Shown here: positions 60,299 through 64,000 of the stretch, piece after piece
How positions within the stretch are numbered: position 1 is the first letter of the stretch
Layout: each line of letters opens with the position of its first letter
From: AP-15 sp963833745
Lineage (GTDB): Bacteria; Pseudomonadota; Alphaproteobacteria; ATCC43930; CGMCC-115725
Direction of reading: 5' to 3'
Length of the DNA stretch: 64,000 nucleotides
Assembly: GCA_963833745.1 (NCBI GenBank)
Contig: CAWHZD010000004.1
Location: 1,302,001-1,366,000 of the forward strand
Notes under the pieces: model-generated
Database searches by the model: none
Told to the model about the DNA's origin: nothing
What the model saw: only the letters and a program-made list of their open reading frames with translations
Translations under genes and position numbers: made by a program

Positions 60299-61215
60299 TT
60301 TACGGGCCGCAGGCGGATCGGTTGCGGCGGCGGGCAACCTATGCCTCGGTCGCAGTCGCGCTGTTGCTGGTCACGATAAAGTTTGTTGCATGGCTCGAGA
60401 CCGGTTCGGTCGCGCTGTTGTCGAGCGTTATCGACTCGATGCTCGACGCCGCCGCGTCGCTGCTCAATCTTGTCGCGGTGCGCCATGCGATGACGCCCGC
60501 CGATCGCGAGCATCGCTTTGGCCACGGCAAGGCCGAGCCACTGGCGGTGCTCGGCCAGTCGGCCTTTATCACCGGCAGCGCCCTGCTGCTGCTCGCCGAG
60601 GCGGTGCGCCGAATGATCGATCCGATCCCGGTTGCCAACCCGCCGGCTGGCATCGCGGTGATGGTGTTCTCGATCATCGTGACGATCGCGCTTGTCGCTT
60701 TTCAGCGTCACGTCGTGCGCCGCACCGGCTCGATCGCGATCACCGCCGATGAATTGCATTACCGCAGCGACGTAATCCTGAACGGCAGCGTCATCGCCGC
60801 GTTGATCTTGGGCGGCCTCTTTGGCCTGCACATCCTTGACCCGTTGTTCGGCGGCGCAATCGGGATCTGGATCATCTATTCCGCCATGCGGCTGGCGCGG
60901 CTCTCGCTGATCCAGCTGATGGACCAGGAATTGCCCGATGACGAGCGCGAAAAGATCCGGGAGATCGCGCAATCGCACCCGGATGTGGCCGCGGCGCACG
61001 ATCTGCGCACGCGAGTTGCGGGACCGACCGCCTTTATCCAGCTTCATATCGAAATGGACGGCGCGATGAGCCTGATTCGAGCCCACGAGATCTCCGACGA
61101 GGTCGAATTCAGACTGCGCTCGGCCTACCCGAACGCCGAGATCATCATCCACCAGGACCCCGAGGGGGTCGAGGAGCCGCGCGCGAATTTTCCGCGGCGA
61201 GTCGATGCACAATGA
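60295..61215 (+). CDS. cation diffusion facilitator (FieF/ZitB-type)
   Basis: 306 residues from the ATG at 60295, overlapping the pdxH stop. Six helices with the metal sites: SSVIDSMLDAAASLLNLVAV (D-x-x-x-D), HRFGHGKAEPLAVLGQSAF and ADELHYRSDVILNGSVIAAL (H-x-x-x-D). The cytoplasmic C-terminal domain (HPDVAAAHDLRTRVAGPTAF, IHQDPEGVEE) is typical. It exports divalent metals such as Zn, Fe or Mn. Confidence 0.95.
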   Translation: MIYGPQADRLRRRATYASVAVALLLVTIKFVAWLETGSVALLSSVIDSMLDAAASLLNLVAVRHAMTPADREHRFGHGKAEPLAVLGQSAFITGSALLLLAEAVRRMIDPIPVANPPAGIAVMVFSIIVTIALVAFQRHVVRRTGSIAITADELHYRSDVILNGSVIAALILGGLFGLHILDPLFGGAIGIWIIYSAMRLARLSLIQLMDQELPDDEREKIREIAQSHPDVAAAHDLRTRVAGPTAFIQLHIEMDGAMSLIRAHEISDEVEFRLRSAYPNAEIIIHQDPEGVEEPRANFPRRVDAQ

Positions 61216-61949
61216 GCGGCGCGCGCAAGGTGCTGTTGCTGACCGGCGCCAGCCGCGGCATCGGGCACGCGACGGTCAAACGCTTTAGCGACGCCGGCTG
61301 GCGGATCATCACATGCTCGCGCGAGGTGGTGCCGCCGGAGTGCAAGCGCGACCCGAACTGGACCCACCACATCACCGCCGATCTCGGCGATCCCAGCGAT
61401 CTCGAGCATTTTGTCGCCGAGGCCAAGGATTTTCTCGACGGCCCGCTGCATGCGCTGGTCAACAACGCCGGGGTATCGCCCAAATCGCCGGACCGCGAGC
61501 GGCTCGGCACGCTCAACGGCGACCTCGAAGACTGGCATCGGGTGTTTCATCTGAATTTTTTCGTGCCGCTGATCCTGTCTCGTGCATTTGCATCGGCGCT
61601 GGCGTGCGGCACGGGCGCGATTGTCAACATCACCTCGATCGCTGGTCACCAGGTGCATCCGTTTGCGGGCTCGGCCTATTCGACCTCGAAGGCGGCACTG
61701 TCGGCGTTGACCCGTGAGATGGCCGCCGATTTTGCTCGTCTCGGGGTGCGCGTCAATGCGGTGGCGCCGGGCGAGATCGAGACCGCGATGCTGTCGCCGG
61801 AGACCGCCGTGCTGCTGCCGCGCATTCCGCTGCACCGGCTCGGCATCCCGTCCGACGTCGCCGGCACGATCTTTTTCCTGTGCAGCGACGACGCCGCCTA
61901 TGTCACCGGCACCAAGATCTCCGTCAACGGCGGCCAGCACATCTATTGA
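61212..61949 (+). CDS. short-chain dehydrogenase/reductase
   Basis: 245 residues; the ATG at 61212 overlaps the previous stop. Cofactor loop LLTGASRGIGHATVKRFSDA, NNAG motif in HALVNNAGVSPKSP, catalytic Ser in IVNITSIAGHQVHPFAG, and YSTSKAALSALTREMAADFA as Tyr-x-x-x-Lys. The end SVNGGQHIY is typical of classical SDRs. The substrate is unknown. It closes the pdxH operon. Confidence 0.95.
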   Translation: MSGARKVLLLTGASRGIGHATVKRFSDAGWRIITCSREVVPPECKRDPNWTHHITADLGDPSDLEHFVAEAKDFLDGPLHALVNNAGVSPKSPDRERLGTLNGDLEDWHRVFHLNFFVPLILSRAFASALACGTGAIVNITSIAGHQVHPFAGSAYSTSKAALSALTREMAADFARLGVRVNAVAPGEIETAMLSPETAVLLPRIPLHRLGIPSDVAGTIFFLCSDDAAYVTGTKISVNGGQHIY

Positions 61950-62066
61950 GGGCTGATCGCCGGAGAAGATTAGCCCTGCCCTAGCAGGATCGGAACCGGT
62001 GCCTCACCTAGAGCTTAACCTCTTCAAGAGCCAGATCCTCAAGCGCCCGGTGAAGGTTGATAGGTT

Positions 62067-62360
62067 TTGATAGGCACCCTCGACACGCACGAATTGGTCA
62101 AAGACCTGAAGGCGTCGGGTTTCACCGACGCACAAGCGGAAGCGGTGACGCGCGCGCTACGCCTGGCGCAGGATCTCGACGTTTCGAACCTCACGACGAA
62201 GAGCGATTTAGCTCTATTGCGCGGCGAGATCGAGATGCGGATCGCTCAAGTCGAGTTACGGCTGGTCAAATGGATGATCGGGGTTGGCGTCGCCGCCGCA
62301 TTGGCGGTCGGCGGTATGATCTGGACCGCGACTCAGGTCCTCCTTCACGCCCATCCGTGA
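62067..62360 (+). CDS. DUF1640-like coiled-coil membrane protein
   Basis: 97 residues starting at TTG 62067. The start LDTHELVKDLKASGFTDAQA followed by a coiled coil (LALLRGEIEMRIAQVELRLV) and one C-terminal membrane helix (MIGVGVAAALAVGGMIWTA) matches DUF1640, a family related to mitochondrial coiled-coil (CCDC90) proteins. Function in bacteria is unknown. Weak ribosome-binding site. It converges on hemA. Confidence 0.7.
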   Translation: MIGTLDTHELVKDLKASGFTDAQAEAVTRALRLAQDLDVSNLTTKSDLALLRGEIEMRIAQVELRLVKWMIGVGVAAALAVGGMIWTATQVLLHAHP

Positions 62361-62509
62361 AGCGTCATTCGCACGCCAACCGGCCGGTATGTTAGCCGAA
62401 TGCTTTCATGACGATAAAGGGCGACGCCGGCGATCGCGACGCCGAGCATCCATTCGATAACGGCGAGACCCTTTTCGATCTCGGCGAACCTCGTTTCTAA
62501 GTCCGGCAA
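62345..62509 (-). pseudogene. possible second DUF1640-type fragment
   Basis: A 54-codon minus-strand frame from a TTG at 62509: LPDLETRFAEIEKGLAVIEW, then a hydrophobic run (MLGVAIAGVALYRHESIR). The beginning resembles the coiled coil and membrane anchor of DUF1640 proteins, but the end is basic and looks shifted. It lies immediately after hemA on the same strand. May be a truncated paralogue of the convergent gene. Confidence 0.3.
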
Positions 62510-62514
62510 CTGCG

Positions 62515-63720
62515 TCAAGCGGCGCGGGGCAGGGTCAGCCGCTGCCACACGTCGGCAAGGCCCTGCACCAACGCCTCGATATCCGCGTCGCTGTGCAGCG
62601 GCGTCGGGGTCAGCCGCAGGCGCTCGCGGCCTTTGGGCACGGTCGGGTAGTTGATCGGCTGCACATAGATGCGGTGGCGCTGGAGCAGCGCGTCGCACGC
62701 CGCTTTGCACAATTCGGCGTCGCCGATCATGACCGGGACGATGTGGCTCGGCGACGCCATCCCCGGCAACCGCACCTCGGCGAGACGGCGCTTGACCCGT
62801 GCCGCGCGTTCCTGGTGGCGGTCGCGTTCGGCCTGGCTTTGTTTCAGGTGGCGGATGCTGGCGAGCGCGCCAGCAGCCAACGCCGGCGGCAGCGAGGTCG
62901 TAAAGATGAAGCCAGGGGCATGGCTGCGGATGAAATCGACGAGCGCCGCCGAGCCCGCGATGTAGCCGCCCATCACGCCAAAGGCCTTGCCGAGCGTGCC
63001 CTGGATCACCGTCGGGCGGTGCATGACGCCGTCGCGCTCGGCGATCCCGCCGCCGCGGGCCCCATAAAGCCCGACGGCGTGCACTTCGTCGAGATAGGTC
63101 ATCGCCGCGAAACGGTCGGCGACGTCGCACAGTTGGCCGATCGGGGCGATGTCGCCATCCATCGAATACACCGATTCGAAGCAGACGAGCTTGGGCCGGC
63201 TCGGAGCAATGGCGGCGAGCAGGCGGGTGAGATCATCCGGGTTGTTGTGGCGGAAGATGTGCTTTTCGGCGCGGCTGTTGCGGATTCCGGCGATCATCGA
63301 GGCGTGGTTCTGCGCGTCGGACAACACCACCGTGCCCGGCATTTCGCGGGCCAGGGTCGACAGCACCGCTTCGTTGGCGACATAGCCCGAGGTGAAAACC
63401 AGCGCCGCCTCGCGCCCATGCAGATCCGCAAGCTCCCGCTCCAGCAGCAGGTGCAGGTGGCTGTTTCCGGAGATGTTGCGGGTGCCGCCGGCGCCGGCGC
63501 CGAGCGCGCCCAACCCCTCGGCCATCGCGGCGAGCACCGCCGGATGCTGGCCCATGCCGAGATAGTCGTTCGAGCACCACACGGTGACTTCAGCGCCGAT
63601 GCGATGATCGAAGGCGCGCGGAAAAGCGCCGCAGCGCCGTTCGAGATCGGCGAACACACGGTACCGCCCCTCGCGATGCAGCGCATCGAGGCGCTCAGAG
63701 AAAAAGGCTTCGTAGTCCAT
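62515..63720 (-). CDS. hemA: 5-aminolevulinate synthase
   Basis: 401 residues from the ATG at 63720; an ATG nine bases upstream (63729) is also possible. It condenses glycine and succinyl-CoA to 5-aminolevulinate (the C4 heme/tetrapyrrole route, typical of Alphaproteobacteria). The PLP Lys is in VIQGTLGKAFGVMGGYIAGS. NDYLGMGQHPAVLAAMAEGL, GAGGTRNISGNSHLHLLLE, YLDEVHAVGLYGARGGGIAE and FIFTTSLPPALAAGALASI are the alpha-oxoamine synthase family hallmarks. Confidence 0.95.
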   Translation of the reverse strand: MDYEAFFSERLDALHREGRYRVFADLERRCGAFPRAFDHRIGAEVTVWCSNDYLGMGQHPAVLAAMAEGLGALGAGAGGTRNISGNSHLHLLLERELADLHGREAALVFTSGYVANEAVLSTLAREMPGTVVLSDAQNHASMIAGIRNSRAEKHIFRHNNPDDLTRLLAAIAPSRPKLVCFESVYSMDGDIAPIGQLCDVADRFAAMTYLDEVHAVGLYGARGGGIAERDGVMHRPTVIQGTLGKAFGVMGGYIAGSAALVDFIRSHAPGFIFTTSLPPALAAGALASIRHLKQSQAERDRHQERAARVKRRLAEVRLPGMASPSHIVPVMIGDAELCKAACDALLQRHRIYVQPINYPTVPKGRERLRLTPTPLHSDADIEALVQGLADVWQRLTLPRAA

Positions 63721-63805
63721 CGTTGCCATGCTGAAAGGTCGTATCTTCATAGCATATTCTGTGGCTGCAGCGGGCTAGACGACGTGTCGCAGCCGACAGC
63801 GGTGT

Positions 63806-64000
63806 CTATTTCCTGGGCTTACACACAAAGGTGGCGCGGGACGGCAGCAGCAGCGGGCAAAAATCGAGCTTCCAGTCGGTGTCCACCCGCGCCGCTACCG
63901 TGTTCGGTGCGCATTCGTCCTGCGCCGCTTTTTGCACCGTGTCGTGCGAGCTGGCGAGCAGGTCGTAGCAGATCGCGACCCGCGGTCCCGGATCCTTGAC
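63806..64000 (-). CDS. partial protein, C-terminus of a Cys-containing hypothetical
   Basis: Minus-strand frame open to the right edge of the window and ending at the stop at 63806-63808. The translation (VAICYDLLASSHDTVQKAAQ, DECAPNTVAARVDTDWKLDF, CPLLLPSRATFVCKPRK) has four Cys residues and recalls short periplasmic alphaproteobacterial proteins of unknown function. The N-terminus, including any signal peptide, lies beyond the window. Confidence 0.65.
   Translation of the reverse strand, partial: VKDPGPRVAICYDLLASSHDTVQKAAQDECAPNTVAARVDTDWKLDFCPLLLPSRATFVCKPRK

Overview
The window looks like high-GC alphaproteobacterial chromosome. The pointers are a C4-pathway 5-aminolevulinate synthase (hemA), a 1621-residue NAD-glutamate dehydrogenase, a CtrA-like response regulator, and many small conserved hypothetical proteins of the kind seen in Rhodospirillales and Hyphomicrobiales. 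No rRNA operon or CRISPR array was seen, and there is one tRNA gene, tRNA-Gln(CTG), at 24408-24481.

Positions 1 to about 24.4 kb form an accessory, decaying region. It opens with a frameshifted CtrA-like regulator that has lost its phospho-acceptor Asp, then a PEP-CTERM protein. A small membrane-protein gene follows that two insertion sequences (IS) have broken; it can be rebuilt exactly by removing both ISs and their target duplications. From 6 to 14.4 kb lies a run of small genes with strong ribosome-binding sites and mostly unknown function. Several encode one- or two-helix membrane proteins, and one joins an HNH-type N-terminal region to membrane helices. From 14.4 to 24.2 kb is an IS graveyard: a truncated IS1634 copy, a palindromic mini-IS256, an IS21, an IS1182 fragment, and a three-level nest (IS256 inside IS30 inside IS3). 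The region ends with an integrase remnant next to the 3' end of tRNA-Gln, which fits an old integration site.

From 24.5 to 64 kb the content is mainly chromosomal. It holds an HlyD/FUSC efflux pair, catabolic enzymes (hydroxyacid dehydrogenase, SMP-30 lactonase, glyoxalase-fold proteins, a dead Gfo/Idh/MocA gene), a Fic protein, a flavoprotein, a lytic transglycosylase and a Tat-exported carbonic-anhydrase-like protein. These are followed by an amidase, an RNase Z-like metallo-hydrolase, a COG0523 GTPase, glgC, and a CHASE2 adenylate cyclase divergent from the NAD-glutamate dehydrogenase. The right end carries a fabI, aroC, sppA group on the minus strand, then yihY, pdxH, a cation efflux gene and an SDR on the plus strand, then hemA. 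One gene here looks foreign: a lower-GC HNH nuclease fused to a DGQHR-type domain (39330-40934). It is the best candidate in the window for an uncharacterised DNA-targeting or defence protein.

At least four otherwise conserved genes carry single-base insertions (ctrA-like, hlyD-like, Gfo/Idh/MocA, yihY). This could be real gene decay or residual indel error in the assembly, and should be settled before any of them is called a pseudogene.
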